A stretch of DNA of 32,767 bases, taken from Thiotrichales bacterium 35-46-9. GTDB lineage: Bacteria > Pseudomonadota > Gammaproteobacteria > Thiomicrospirales > Thiomicrospiraceae. Below the pieces are notes generated by a model, which did not search any database, was not told the origin of the DNA, and saw nothing but the letters and a program-made list of their open reading frames with translations. Positions 1 through 7,893 of this stretch are shown here, piece by piece. The stretch lies in contig NCFI01000010.1 in assembly GCA_002281095.1 (NCBI GenBank), positions 1-32,767 of the forward strand, read 5' to 3'. A program made the translations under genes and the position numbers. Position 1 is the first letter of the stretch, and the number at the start of each line of letters is the position of its first letter.

Positions 1-1260
1 GCCAATGTCGCTGCGATAGAAAGCGCCGTCAAAACGCACTTGATTTAACGCTCGATAAGCGGCTTGCTGTGCCAAAGAGACGCTATCACCCAGTGCGGTA
101 ATGCATAATACGCGTCCGCCGTTGGTAACAATCTGCTCTCCTTGTTGGCTAGTGCCTGCTTGGAATACTTTGGCACCATTGGCTTCTGCAGCTGGAATTC
201 CGGTAATGATATCGCCTTTACGAGGCTCTTCGGGATAATTGGCGGCAGCCATGACGACACCCACCGCTGCGCGGTTATCCCAGTCGGCAGTGGTGGTGTC
301 GAGTTTGCCAGCGAGAGCTGCTTCGACTAGCTCAACCAAGTCGGATTGCAAGCGCATCATAATGGGTTGTGTTTCGGGATCACCAAAACGGCAGTTGAAT
401 TCGAGTGTTTTCGGATTGCCTTCTGGGTCAATCATACAACCAGCGTAAAGGAAGCCAGTATAGGGTGTGCCTTCAGCCGCCATGCCATCGAGCACAGGGC
501 GAATAATGCGCGTCATGATACGTTCTGCCACACTGTCGGTTACAACGGGTGCAGGAGAATAAGCGCCCATACCACCCGTGTTCGGGCCTTTGTCACCATC
601 GTCACGAGCTTTATGATCTTGGCTACTGGCCATGGCCAAGGCGTTTTTGCCATCGCACATGACAATAAAACTGGCTTCTTCACCCGTTAAGAACTCTTCT
701 ACTACTAAACGCGCACCAGCAGAACCAAACTTGCCACCTAAAATATCACCCACAGCGGCTTCCGCTTCAGCAAGTGTCATAGCCACAATCACACCTTTAC
801 CCGCTGCTAAGCCGTCGGCTTTGAGGACGATGGGAGCGCCTTGCTCACGCACATAAGCTAGGGCTTCAGCTTGTTGTTCGCCCGTGAACACTTGATAGAA
901 TGCAGTTGGAATGGCGTGACGCGCCATAAAGTCTTTGGCAAACGCTTTAGAGCTTTCTAGCTGCGCCGCCGTTTTGGTCGGACCAAAAATGGCTAAGTTA
1001 GCCGCACGAAAGGCATCGACTACGCCAGCAGCGAGTGGTGCTTCAGGTCCCACCACAGTTAAGGCAATGTTATTCGCTTTTGCAAAAGCGACGAGTGCGG
1101 CTACATCGGTTGCACCGATAGCCACGTTTTCACATTTGGCTTCTTGTGCTGAACCGGGATTACCGGGCGCAACAAAAACTTGGTTAACGCGAGTCGATTG
1201 AGCGAGTTTCCAAGCGAGGGCGTGTTCACGGCCGCCATTACCGATAACAAGAATATTCAT
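1..1260 (-). CDS. purD: Phosphoribosylamine--glycine ligase (GAR synthetase), 3' end cut by window edge
   Basis: Cytosolic ATP-grasp enzyme that joins glycine to phosphoribosylamine, the second step of purine synthesis. Reading the minus strand from the ATG at 1260 gives an open frame of 420 codons with no stop before the window edge. It opens with the typical PurD start MNILVIGNGGREHALAW and contains VVGPEAPL, ADGLAAGKGV (ATP-grasp) and NTGGMGAYSP, and then a FNCRFGDPETQ metal/ATP site. It ends in the window at YRSDIG, so about eight residues of a usual ~428-residue protein are missing. It lies near purH on the same strand, as in many proteobacteria, but with an msrB-type gene in between. 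Identity is clear from the motifs. Confidence 0.96.
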   Translation of the reverse strand, partial: MNILVIGNGGREHALAWKLAQSTRVNQVFVAPGNPGSAQEAKCENVAIGATDVAALVAFAKANNIALTVVGPEAPLAAGVVDAFRAANLAIFGPTKTAAQLESSKAFAKDFMARHAIPTAFYQVFTGEQQAEALAYVREQGAPIVLKADGLAAGKGVIVAMTLAEAEAAVGDILGGKFGSAGARLVVEEFLTGEEASFIVMCDGKNALAMASSQDHKARDDGDKGPNTGGMGAYSPAPVVTDSVAERIMTRIIRPVLDGMAAEGTPYTGFLYAGCMIDPEGNPKTLEFNCRFGDPETQPIMMRLQSDLVELVEAALAGKLDTTTADWDNRAAVGVVMAAANYPEEPRKGDIITGIPAAEANGAKVFQAGTSQQGEQIVTNGGRVLCITALGDSVSLAQQAAYRALNQVRFDGAFYRSDIG

Positions 1261-1284
1261 CTAGATGGTTTCCAAATTGGTCGA

Positions 1285-1971
1285 TTAATCGGGTATAAAT
1301 TTTAGTACCTTGCCATTAATGCAATAGCGCTTGCCTGTTGGGGGTGGGCCATCATCGAAGACGTGGCCTAAATGGATGCCCGAACTGGCGCTACGCACTT
1401 CGACACGTTTCATGCCATGGCTGTTATCTTCATGATAGGTAATCGAACCTTCGATCGGATTAAAGAAGCTGGGCCAGCCCGTACCACTGTTGAACTTGGT
1501 GTCGGTGCGGAAAATGGGTGCACCGGTAATGGGATCAACAAAAGTACCGGGGCGTTTTTCATCTAAGTGTGAGCCAGTGAAAGGACGCTCCGTACCTTGC
1601 TCGAAAGCAATGCGTTGCTGTTCGGGGGTGAGCAGTTGAAAGCCGAGCCATTGCCAAAAGCGCGGTTTGTCACCTTCATAGCCGGTGTAGCGCGATACTT
1701 CCTTGTTGTCTTGGAATAAGACAATAGTAGGTGTGGCAAACAAGGGCTTCTCTAGCGTTAGTCCAGTAGGAGCTTGCGCAGAAACAACTTCACGAATGGG
1801 CAGTTCTGCGCGCCAGTCGGTCATGATATCGCGTTTGAATTGAGCACAAAAACCACAGTCTGGTGCGGTAAAAACGATCAGTTGTCGGTTGTCATTCACG
1901 GCAGCTTTCTCCTGAGCGCAAGCACTGAGAGATAATAGGAAAAAGAAGAGTAAGGCGAGCCTTCTTAACAT
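1285..1971 (-). CDS. Lipoprotein fusing a thioredoxin-like domain to methionine sulfoxide reductase B
   Basis: A 228-residue predicted lipoprotein: a hydrophobic leader runs to the lipobox L-S-A-C18. Residues ~28-110 look like a thioredoxin fold with a CGFC redox pair (C39, C42) and a cis-proline at P81 (ATPTI). Residues ~115-228 are an MsrB/SelR domain that should reduce methionine-R-sulfoxide, with SGTGWPSFF, HLGHVFDDGP and the catalytic C217 in RYCING. The four zinc cysteines of E. coli MsrB (CLIC, CGNC) are absent, and the usual resolving-cysteine position is Thr164. C217 is therefore the only cysteine in the MsrB half, and its sulfenic acid may be reduced by the CGFC of the same chain, as in the multidomain PilB of Neisseria (inference). 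Probably periplasmic and membrane-anchored repair of oxidised proteins. It lies between purD and purH on the same strand. Confidence 0.9.
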   Translation of the reverse strand: MLRRLALLFFFLLSLSACAQEKAAVNDNRQLIVFTAPDCGFCAQFKRDIMTDWRAELPIREVVSAQAPTGLTLEKPLFATPTIVLFQDNKEVSRYTGYEGDKPRFWQWLGFQLLTPEQQRIAFEQGTERPFTGSHLDEKRPGTFVDPITGAPIFRTDTKFNSGTGWPSFFNPIEGSITYHEDNSHGMKRVEVRSASSGIHLGHVFDDGPPPTGKRYCINGKVLKFIPD

Positions 1972-1983
1972 ATCTGTTTCCTT

Positions 1984-2036
1984 GTGAGTAGTGAAGCGTT
2001 AGAAGTTGCTTCTCACGCCTCACTCAAGACTTCTCA
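1984..2036. repeat. GTGAGG-type imperfect palindrome, copy 1
   Basis: The gap between purH and the MsrB fusion gene holds an imperfect inverted repeat. The left arm GTGAGTAGTGAAGCG partly matches the reverse complement of the right arm CTTCTCACGCCTCAC. The core GTGAAGCGT...CCTCACTC..GACT..TCA recurs at the 3' end of pth (23058-23136), so the two look like members of one short dispersed family. No protein is encoded. Confidence 0.5.
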
Positions 2037-2042
2037 GTAAAA

Positions 2043-3623
2043 TTAATGGCGGAAATGACGCATACCGGTAAAGACCATGGCCATGCCATGCTCATTAGCA
2101 GCATCGATCACTTCTTGGTCGCGCATTGAGCCACCTGGTTGAATGATACAGCTAATGCCAACCGATGCGGCATTGTCGATACCATCTCGGAAAGGGAAGA
2201 AAGCGTCTGATGCCATGACCGCACCTTTCACTGCTAAACCAGCGTGTTCTGCTTTAATGGCGGCAATGCGTGCCGAGTTGACACGGCTCATTTGACCCGC
2301 GCCGACACCAATGGTTTGACGGTTTTTGGCATAAACAATCGCATTAGATTTAACGTATTTCGCCACTTTCCAAGCAAAAATGAGGTCATGCATTTCAGCT
2401 TCTGTAGGCACGCGTTGCGTGACAATTTTCACATCCTGGCTAGCAATCATGCCCATATCCGCCGATTGCACCAATAAGCCGCCATTCACACGTTTGTAGT
2501 CGAGGAAGCTGGCGCGTTGTTCTGGGAACTGACCGCAAGACATGACGCGTACATTCGGCTTGCTGGCTGAAATCGCCAAAGCTTCTTCACTAACGCTAGG
2601 CGCAATAATCACTTCGACAAACTGACGACTGATAATCGCTTGCATGGTAGCCGCATCTAAGGGACGGTTAAAGGCAATAATGCCGCCGAAAGCTGATTCA
2701 GGATCGGTTGCGTAAGCAAGGTCATAAGCTTTGCCAATCCCTTCTTCGCTGACGGAAACACCACAAGGATTGGCGTGTTTAACGATGACACAAGCCGGTT
2801 TGACAAAGGATTTAACACATTCCAGTGCTGCATCGGTATCAGCAATATTGTTATAAGACAACTCTTTACCCTGCAGCTGACGTGCGGTAGCGATGCTGGC
2901 TTCTTTGGCGTTGCGTTCAACATAAAAGGCTGCTTTTTGGTGTGGGTTTTCACCATAACGCAACTCTTGTGCTTTCACCAATTGCGTATTAAAGGTGCGC
3001 GGGAAGTCAAGTGGTTGCTCGAAAGTGCCTTCACCCAAACGTGAACCAAAGTAGTTGGCAATGGCGCCATCGTAACGGGCGGTGGTTTCGTAGGTTTTAA
3101 TGGCTAAGTCAAAACGCGTAGCGTGCGAGAGTTGACCTTGATTGGCTTGCAGTTCTTCTAACACACGACCATAGTCTGCAATATCAGTGATCACTGCCAC
3201 GTCAGCATGGTTTTTGGCTGCGGCACGCAACATAGTCGGGCCACCAATATCGATGTTTTCGATGGCGTCTTCTAAACTACAATCGGCTTTAGCAATGGTT
3301 GCTTCAAACGGATACAAGTTAACGACCAATAAGTCGATTGGCTTAATACCGTGTTCAGCCATGACGGCATCATCGGTACCGCGACGACCCAGTAAGCCAC
3401 CGTGCACTTTAGGGTGCAGGGTTTTAACACGACCATCCATCATTTCGGGGAAGCCCGTGTAGCTAGAAACTTCGGTTACCGGAATACCCGCTTCTTGAAT
3501 GGCTTTGTAAGTACCGCCCGTCGATAAGAGTTCGACACCTAGCGTATTTAGGTTGCGGGCAAAATCAATCAGGCCGGTTTTGTCGGAAACACTCAGTAAG
3601 GCGCGACGAACAGGTTTAAGCAT
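2043..3623 (-). CDS. purH: Bifunctional AICAR formyltransferase / IMP cyclohydrolase
   Basis: Catalyses the last two steps of de novo IMP synthesis in the cytosol. The product is 526 residues, close to E. coli PurH (529). The N-terminal MGS-like cyclohydrolase domain opens with [12 protein letters not shown] and has STGGT and [16 protein letters not shown]. The C-terminal formyltransferase domain has [11 protein letters not shown], the catalytic K-H pair in [21 protein letters not shown] and, near the end, the region around [12 protein letters not shown]. An in-frame ATG lies upstream at 3674, but the ATG at 3623 is chosen because it gives the canonical N-terminus and has a GGAG ribosome binding site just upstream. 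It follows fis by 67 bases on the same strand, a common fis-purH linkage, and may be co-transcribed with it. Confidence 0.97.
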   Translation of the reverse strand: MLKPVRRALLSVSDKTGLIDFARNLNTLGVELLSTGGTYKAIQEAGIPVTEVSSYTGFPEMMDGRVKTLHPKVHGGLLGRRGTDDAVMAEHGIKPIDLLVVNLYPFEATIAKADCSLEDAIENIDIGGPTMLRAAAKNHADVAVITDIADYGRVLEELQANQGQLSHATRFDLAIKTYETTARYDGAIANYFGSRLGEGTFEQPLDFPRTFNTQLVKAQELRYGENPHQKAAFYVERNAKEASIATARQLQGKELSYNNIADTDAALECVKSFVKPACVIVKHANPCGVSVSEEGIGKAYDLAYATDPESAFGGIIAFNRPLDAATMQAIISRQFVEVIIAPSVSEEALAISASKPNVRVMSCGQFPEQRASFLDYKRVNGGLLVQSADMGMIASQDVKIVTQRVPTEAEMHDLIFAWKVAKYVKSNAIVYAKNRQTIGVGAGQMSRVNSARIAAIKAEHAGLAVKGAVMASDAFFPFRDGIDNAASVGISCIIQPGGSMRDQEVIDAANEHGMAMVFTGMRHFRH

Positions 3624-3690
3624 GTGGGGCTTCTCCAGGTGAAGAGGATTCAAAAAGAGGTGGCTTGAAAGCAAATAGAACCTAAGGTTT

Positions 3691-3936
3691 TCATTCGCTT
3701 TCTGTCAAGCCGTATTGTTTCAGTTTTTTGTTTAAGGTATTACGATTAATACCCAGCCAACGCGCCGACATGCTTTGATTGTGTCCAGTACGGCGCATGA
3801 CAAAATCTAATAGTCCACGCTCCATCTCTTGTGTCATGATGGCGTGCAGATTGCTGGGAATTTCACCATCTAACGTGGCAAAATAATGCTCCAGAACCGA
3901 CTGCACGGACTGGTGTAAGCTATGAGGCGTGGACAT
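3691..3936 (-). CDS. fis: Fis-family nucleoid DNA-binding protein
   Basis: An 81-residue protein ending in the Fis helix-turn-helix: [20 protein letters not shown] then [17 protein letters not shown]. This C-terminal half is near-canonical. It is shorter than E. coli Fis (98), lacking part of the N-terminal beta-hairpin arm that contacts the Hin/Gin recombinases; short Fis proteins are usual outside the enterics. In E. coli Fis bends DNA and activates rRNA/tRNA promoters during fast growth. It sits directly upstream of purH here, whereas in E. coli it follows dusB. No strong Shine-Dalgarno precedes the ATG, so the start is less certain than the identity. Confidence 0.93.
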   Translation of the reverse strand: MSTPHSLHQSVQSVLEHYFATLDGEIPSNLHAIMTQEMERGLLDFVMRRTGHNQSMSARWLGINRNTLNKKLKQYGLTESE

Positions 3937-3974
3937 GCGATGATGAGTGTCGTAGAGTTAATGCTAAGTTTGTT

Positions 3975-4003
3975 ATTTTAATCGAAAATGCGGTTAAAGT
4001 TAA
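3975..4003 (-). promoter_or_regulatory. Candidate sigma-70 promoter for fis(-purH)
   Basis: On the minus strand a -35-like TTAACT (4003-3998) is followed after 17 bases by a -10-like TAAAAT (3980-3975). This would start transcription about 30 bases before the fis ATG. The match is good but the region is AT-rich, so it is only a candidate. The divergent ferredoxin gene must share this 105-base region. Confidence 0.4.
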
Positions 4004-4041
4004 GAATTGAATGAGTCAAGCATTCATTAAAAGGAGTCTTT

Positions 4042-4395
4042 ATGTGGGATTGGTTGTGGAAACGGGGTCAGTCGAGCTATTTGTCTCCACAAGCGTTGCA
4101 AGGGCTACCGCCTGCATTGATTCAATTACAAGGACACCCCGATCAACGCTGGCAGGGAGAGCGTTCCTTGCTAGACGCCTTGGATAAAGCCGATGCGCCG
4201 GTTAGGTCGAGTTGTCGCAGCGGTAATTGCGGTGCTTGTCTAGCTTATTTAGAAACGGGGGAGGTGGGTTACACTAAGGAAGTGACTTTTCCCTTAGAAG
4301 CAGGAGAGGTGTTAATGTGCTCTTGTGTGCCCTTGTCGGCCATTCGTATTCGCCTGCCTGATAAGCCCGTTGGGGCAAGACGTCGCACAAAATAA
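4042..4395 (+). CDS. Small plant-type 2Fe-2S ferredoxin (YfaE-like)
   Basis: A 117-residue soluble protein with a plant-type [2Fe-2S] motif: C58-x4-C63-x2-C66 in CRSGNCGACL, with the fourth ligand at C93 or C95 in GEVLMCSCVP. The spacing and the GEVLMC-C ending resemble E. coli YfaE, which maintains the class I ribonucleotide reductase cofactor. The residues before the motif (GERSLLDALDKA) fit the usual ferredoxin helix. A good ribosome binding site (AAGGAGT) lies 7 bases before the ATG. No nrdAB gene is adjacent, so the partner is unknown; a general electron-transfer role is equally possible. It converges on rpsT with a shared bidirectional terminator between. Confidence 0.88.
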   Translation: MWDWLWKRGQSSYLSPQALQGLPPALIQLQGHPDQRWQGERSLLDALDKADAPVRSSCRSGNCGACLAYLETGEVGYTKEVTFPLEAGEVLMCSCVPLSAIRIRLPDKPVGARRRTK

Positions 4396-4410
4396 GGAAA
4401 AGCAAATATA

Positions 4411-4436
4411 AAAAAGCCGACACTGGGTCGGCTTTT
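4411..4436. terminator. Bidirectional terminator between ferredoxin gene and rpsT
   Basis: A symmetric hairpin: AAAAAGCCGAC (4411-4421), loop ACTGG, then GTCGGCTTTT (4427-4436). The A-run on one side and T-run on the other make it a rho-independent terminator on both strands, serving the two convergent genes. Confidence 0.9.
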
Positions 4437-4461
4437 CATTGGCTAAATTCACTACTGTGAA

Positions 4462-4731
4462 TTATTTAGCAACCATCGCTTTAACACGCGCATTCAAACG
4501 GCTTTTCATACGAGCTGCTTTGTTTTTGTGAATGATGTTTTTGCGTGCAATGGTATCGATCTGAGCTTGAGCGGTGCGGAAAGCAGTCATCGCTGCAGCG
4601 TGGTCACCTGTGGCGATTGCTTCTAGGGTGCGACGAACTAAAGTTTTAGTTTTAGATTTTTGAGCAACGTTGCTTAAACGGTTGCGTTCTGCAATCAGTA
4701 CACGTTTTTTAGCTGATACGATATTTGCCAT
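4462..4731 (-). CDS. rpsT: 30S ribosomal protein S20
   Basis: An 89-residue, lysine/arginine-rich S20: it begins MANIVSAKKRVLIAERNRL and carries the characteristic KSKTKTLVRRTLEA, RKNIIHKNKAARMKSRL and a short basic C-terminus. S20 binds 16S rRNA early in 30S assembly. The length is that of the family (about 87). A ribosome binding site AAAGGA lies 9 bases upstream of the ATG. It is a single-gene unit, convergent with the ferredoxin gene. Confidence 0.98.
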   Translation of the reverse strand: MANIVSAKKRVLIAERNRLSNVAQKSKTKTLVRRTLEAIATGDHAAAMTAFRTAQAQIDTIARKNIIHKNKAARMKSRLNARVKAMVAK

Positions 4732-4798
4732 GTTGTTTTTTCCTTTGAAATTGGGTAATCCGTAGACGCTTGCAATCCATCAATAAGGAGGAGATAAA

Positions 4799-4864
4799 AT
4801 GCAAAAGAAGCATTATGCCCGTTTGTTCAACTTAGGTCAAGGTTATTATCGAGTTAACCGCTGA
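4799..4864 (+). CDS. Candidate small ORF (21 residues) with strong ribosome binding site
   Basis: An ATG at 4799 opens a 21-codon frame ending in TGA at 4862-4864. A near-perfect Shine-Dalgarno TAAGGAGG lies 6 bases before the ATG, stronger than that of most genes in this window. The peptide begins MQKKHYARLF and ends GYYRVNR; it is basic and rich in tyrosine, with no signal peptide or membrane segment. It diverges from rpsT and precedes the TauE/SafE gene by 69 bases. I do not recognise it. It could be a small protein or a leader peptide; no attenuator hairpin is evident between it and 4934. Confidence 0.4.
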   Translation: MQKKHYARLFNLGQGYYRVNR

Positions 4865-4933
4865 GTTTAGCTCGAAAAAAAGGGTGGATTCCGTTACAAT
4901 TCAAACCTAAGAAATAAATTAAGTTGGATTTTT

Positions 4934-5704
4934 ATGGTGATTTGGGCGTGGTTAGGCGCCATTTTAATTGGCTTAAGCTTGGGGTTGCTGGGGTCGGGTG
5001 GTTCCATTTTAACCGTGCCTGTGCTGGTGTACCTGGTTGGTCAGGATGAGAAGGTTGCTTTTGCTGGTTCATTAGCGATTGTTGGCTTAATTAGTCTTGT
5101 TAGCGCTTTTGCTTATGCACGCAAAGATATGGTTGACTGGCGCAGTGCTATGTTTTTTGGCTTGCCAGGCATGGTTGGCGCCGTGTTTGGTGCCTACATG
5201 GCGCGTTATATTCCTTCCTGGATGCAAATGCTGCTTTTCGCAGCTTTATTGTTGGTTGCGGCATGGCTCATGTTTCGACCGATCAATTTAGATGATGCTC
5301 CGAGTGAGCCACGAGCTTTTTGGAAGGTCGGTCTAGATGGGTTGATCGTTGGCGCATTGACTGGACTGGTTGGTGTTGGTGGTGGGTTTCTCATCATTCC
5401 TGCTTTGGTGTTGCTAGGTGGCTTGTCCATGAACGTTGCTGTGGGTACTTCGTTGGTGATCATTGCCATGAAGTCCGCCAGCGGGTTTTGGGAATACCTG
5501 CACGTATTGGATGATTTGAATCTGTCTTTGGATTGGAGCTTAATTGGCTTGTTTTCCTTACTAGGAATTGCGGGTGCTCAATTGGGTCAGCGTTTGAATA
5601 GTCGTTTGCCGCAAGTTTTGTTGCGACGTTTGTTCGCGGTGTTTTTATTGTTTATGGGCGCTTTCATTGCATGGCGCAATCTTCCACAACTATTAGGAGT
5701 GTAA
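4934..5704 (+). CDS. TauE/SafE-family membrane permease (candidate sulfite/anion exporter)
   Basis: A 256-residue inner-membrane protein with about eight hydrophobic segments. It has the two-half layout of the TauE/SafE family: GLSLGLLGSGGSILTVPVLV in the first half and GALTGLVGVGGGFLIIPALV in the second, the internal glycine-rich repeat of this fold. Family members include sulfite and sulfoacetate exporters; many have unknown substrates. In this Sox-bearing genome a sulfur anion is plausible, but nothing in the sequence fixes it. It opens a closely packed run of seven genes; the next gene starts 4 bases after its stop. The ribosome binding site is weak. Confidence 0.88.
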   Translation: MVIWAWLGAILIGLSLGLLGSGGSILTVPVLVYLVGQDEKVAFAGSLAIVGLISLVSAFAYARKDMVDWRSAMFFGLPGMVGAVFGAYMARYIPSWMQMLLFAALLLVAAWLMFRPINLDDAPSEPRAFWKVGLDGLIVGALTGLVGVGGGFLIIPALVLLGGLSMNVAVGTSLVIIAMKSASGFWEYLHVLDDLNLSLDWSLIGLFSLLGIAGAQLGQRLNSRLPQVLLRRLFAVFLLFMGAFIAWRNLPQLLGV

Positions 5705-5707
5705 TCA

Positions 5708-6268
5708 ATGAAAATGATCATTGGGTTAGCTGCGTCATTCTTACTTTCGTCTCCTTTGTTGGCTCAAGGGGCTGAAGTGGACATGATGAAAAAAGCTGTT
5801 TTTGCTGGTACTAACGGTATTTCCGATAGTATGCAAACCAGCATCGCTGACTTGTTGCTACAGCGTAAATGGCAAGCGAATGCTAAAGGTCAATTGATGG
5901 AAGCCAAGTGTGGCGTGGTGCCTCATAAAACCCAAGTTATCGATTTAAATGCTGATGGTGTGAAGGAAGTGATGCTATTGGTGGGTAACGAATGCTCTTC
6001 AGGAAAAATTGGTCAAACAGTTTACTTGTTCAATCAGTTGGCGGATGGTAAGGTGCAACGTCAGCTGGGCTTTTCGGCCAGTGGCTATAAGGTGTTAACA
6101 GCGAAAACCCAAGGTGCTTGGCCTGATTTGCTTTTTTTAGGTACGGGCGAGTGTCAGCCAGTATGGCGCCATCGTGCAGACTCGGGACGTTATAACTTTA
6201 ATCATTTGTACGAAGCCAAGCCACAGGCCTGTATGGTTGGGCAAATGCAAGTTCATGGCAACAACTAA
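5708..6268 (+). CDS. Secreted protein of unknown function
   Basis: A 186-residue protein with a clear signal peptide (MKMIIGLAASFLLSSPLLA, cleavage likely near AQGA-E). The mature part has four cysteines (in AKCGVV, NECSSG, GECQPV and QACMVG), suggesting one or two periplasmic disulfides. The stretch DLNADGVKEVML resembles the calcium-binding loop of FG-GAP/VCBS-type repeats, but only one is seen. I do not recognise the family. A ribosome binding site AGGAG (5694-5698) overlaps the end of the permease gene. Its 3' end overlaps the TtcA-like gene by 14 bases, so it is part of the operon. Confidence 0.75.
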   Translation: MKMIIGLAASFLLSSPLLAQGAEVDMMKKAVFAGTNGISDSMQTSIADLLLQRKWQANAKGQLMEAKCGVVPHKTQVIDLNADGVKEVMLLVGNECSSGKIGQTVYLFNQLADGKVQRQLGFSASGYKVLTAKTQGAWPDLLFLGTGECQPVWRHRADSGRYNFNHLYEAKPQACMVGQMQVHGNN

Positions 6269-7013
6269 GGCTTACTCGCTACCCAAATCACTGTTAAAAG
6301 TGGTTGGGAAAGCAGTGGTGCAGCATCAGATGATCCAAGAAGGTGATCGGGTGTTGCTGGGCTTATCGGGGGGTAAAGACTCTCTGACCCTGTTACTGGT
6401 GTTGAAACATTTGCAACGTCATGCCCCCATTTCATTCGAGTTGGCTGCCTGTACCGTCGATCCTGAAATTCCCGGTTTTGACCCTTCGCCTTTGGCGTCG
6501 TTTTTGTCTGAGCTAGGTATTCCTTACTTTTATGAAAGTCATGGCATTATGGCGCAGGCTGAATCTTCAATGCAGGGAGATTCTTTCTGTTCTTTTTGTG
6601 CTCGTATGAAACGCGGTATTTTATATTCGGTGGCGCGTCGCGAGGGCTACGGTGTTTTGGCATTGGGACAGCATTTGGATGATATGGCGGAAAGTCTGTT
6701 CATGTCGATTATGTATCAGGGCAAGTTACAGACGATGAAAGCCAATTATGTGATTGATGCTGGTGATTTGCGCGTTATTCGCCCGTTAATGTCGGTGCGA
6801 GAATCGCAAACCCGCGCTTTTGCTGAGTCGGCCGATTTACCAGTCATTAAAGATAATTGTCCTGCCTGTTTTAGTAAACCTCAGCAGAGGCAACGCATTA
6901 AAGCCCTTCTTCATGCTGAGTCGCAACTTAACCCGCAACTTTTTGCCAATATTCAGGCGGCTATGGCTGCTTTAGTTGCTGATCGTGGAACGCATCGTGA
7001 CGAATCAACGTAA
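6255..7013 (+). CDS. TtcA-like PP-loop tRNA thiolation ATPase
   Basis: A 252-residue cytosolic protein with the PP-loop ATP pyrophosphatase signature SGGKDS (residues 38-43), a CSFC pair, LALGQHLDDMAESLFM and NCPACF before QQRQRIKALL. TtcA uses an [4Fe-4S] cluster held by a CxxC plus a third cysteine to make 2-thiocytidine at tRNA position 32, and the layout here is the same. It is shorter than E. coli TtcA (311) and differs in key places (GQHLDD for GHHRDD, CPAC for CNLC), so it may be a paralogous subfamily. The ATG at 6255 is chosen because the frame upstream is not conserved-looking and lies in the previous gene. Overlaps both neighbours. Confidence 0.83.
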   Translation: MATTKAYSLPKSLLKVVGKAVVQHQMIQEGDRVLLGLSGGKDSLTLLLVLKHLQRHAPISFELAACTVDPEIPGFDPSPLASFLSELGIPYFYESHGIMAQAESSMQGDSFCSFCARMKRGILYSVARREGYGVLALGQHLDDMAESLFMSIMYQGKLQTMKANYVIDAGDLRVIRPLMSVRESQTRAFAESADLPVIKDNCPACFSKPQQRQRIKALLHAESQLNPQLFANIQAAMAALVADRGTHRDEST

Positions 7014-7893
7014 AGCAGATTGGTTCATTCGTGTACTGACGGGCTTAAGTCGTTTGCCTTTGCCGCTTGTACACGGACTAGGTTGGCTGTTAGGCCATCT
7101 CTATGTGCTTTTTCCCAGTCGAGATAGGCGTGTTACTTGGGTAAATCTGGGTATTGCTTTTCCTGAGTTGACAGCTTGGCAGCGCTGGCGCTTGATGCGT
7201 CTGTTTTTTGCTGAGTTAGGTAAGACGGCTTGTGAGCTGGGATGGATGTGGTTAGCTAAACCAGAAGCCTTGTTTGCACAGATCAAACAAGTGAAAGGCC
7301 TTCATTTGATGGAAGCTGCGCTTGCCCAACAAAAAGGGGTGTTGTTATTAACACCGCATTTTGGTGCTTGGGAGTTAGCGGGTTTATTTTGGGCTTCAAC
7401 CCATGGTATGGCGAGCCTCTATCAACCCTCTGACTATCCTGAGATTGAAGATTTTGTGCGTGAGGCGCGTCAACGCACGGGGGCTAAATTAGTACCCACC
7501 GATATGTCGGGCGTGCGTGCCTTGTTGGCTACCTTAAAGCAAAACCAAATTGCCGGTATTCTACCCGACCAAGATCCTGGAGAGAACGGCGGTGAGTATG
7601 CTCCTTTTTTTGCCCTGCCTGCCTATACAATGGTATTGGCGGGTCGTTTAGCGAGCAAAAGCCAAGCCCCGGTATTGTTTACCTGGTGCGAACGCTTGTC
7701 TTGGGGGCGTGGTTATTGTTTGCATGTTTTGCCTGCCAGTGATGCGATTGCAAGTAAGAATTTAGCTGACTCAGCGCAAGCAATGAATGCCGACATTGTC
7801 CGTTATGTCGCGCAATGTCCTCAACAATATATATGGAATTACAAACGCTGGAAGCGACAAGCAGATGGAAAAGACGTGTATGAGTCTTGTTAG
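6997..7893 (+). CDS. LpxL/HtrB-family lysophospholipid/lipid A acyltransferase
   Basis: An inner-membrane-associated acyltransferase of about 298 residues. It has an N-terminal hydrophobic stretch (LPLVHGLGWLLGHLYVLF), RRVTWVNLGIAFPE, the catalytic HX4E motif in LLTPHFGAWELAG, GVLLL before it, and ILPDQDPG plus a WNYKRWKRQ ending. This is the pattern of LpxL/LpxM, which add secondary acyl chains to lipid A; the exact acceptor cannot be told. The start is unsure: GTG 6997 has a GGAA six bases upstream, while in-frame GTG 6985 and TTG 6976 are alternatives. All overlap the TtcA-like gene, so translation is probably coupled. Confidence 0.87.
   Translation: MTNQRKADWFIRVLTGLSRLPLPLVHGLGWLLGHLYVLFPSRDRRVTWVNLGIAFPELTAWQRWRLMRLFFAELGKTACELGWMWLAKPEALFAQIKQVKGLHLMEAALAQQKGVLLLTPHFGAWELAGLFWASTHGMASLYQPSDYPEIEDFVREARQRTGAKLVPTDMSGVRALLATLKQNQIAGILPDQDPGENGGEYAPFFALPAYTMVLAGRLASKSQAPVLFTWCERLSWGRGYCLHVLPASDAIASKNLADSAQAMNADIVRYVAQCPQQYIWNYKRWKRQADGKDVYESC

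Noticed and set aside
4008-4026. Small inverted repeat TGAATG/CATTCA before the ferredoxin gene
   Set aside because: Six-base arms in an AT-rich leader are expected by chance; no supporting second site.
7787-7879. Upstream extension of the MscS-type gene
   Set aside because: It would overlap most of the acyltransferase 3' end and put 31 non-signal residues before an obvious signal peptide; start moved to 7880.
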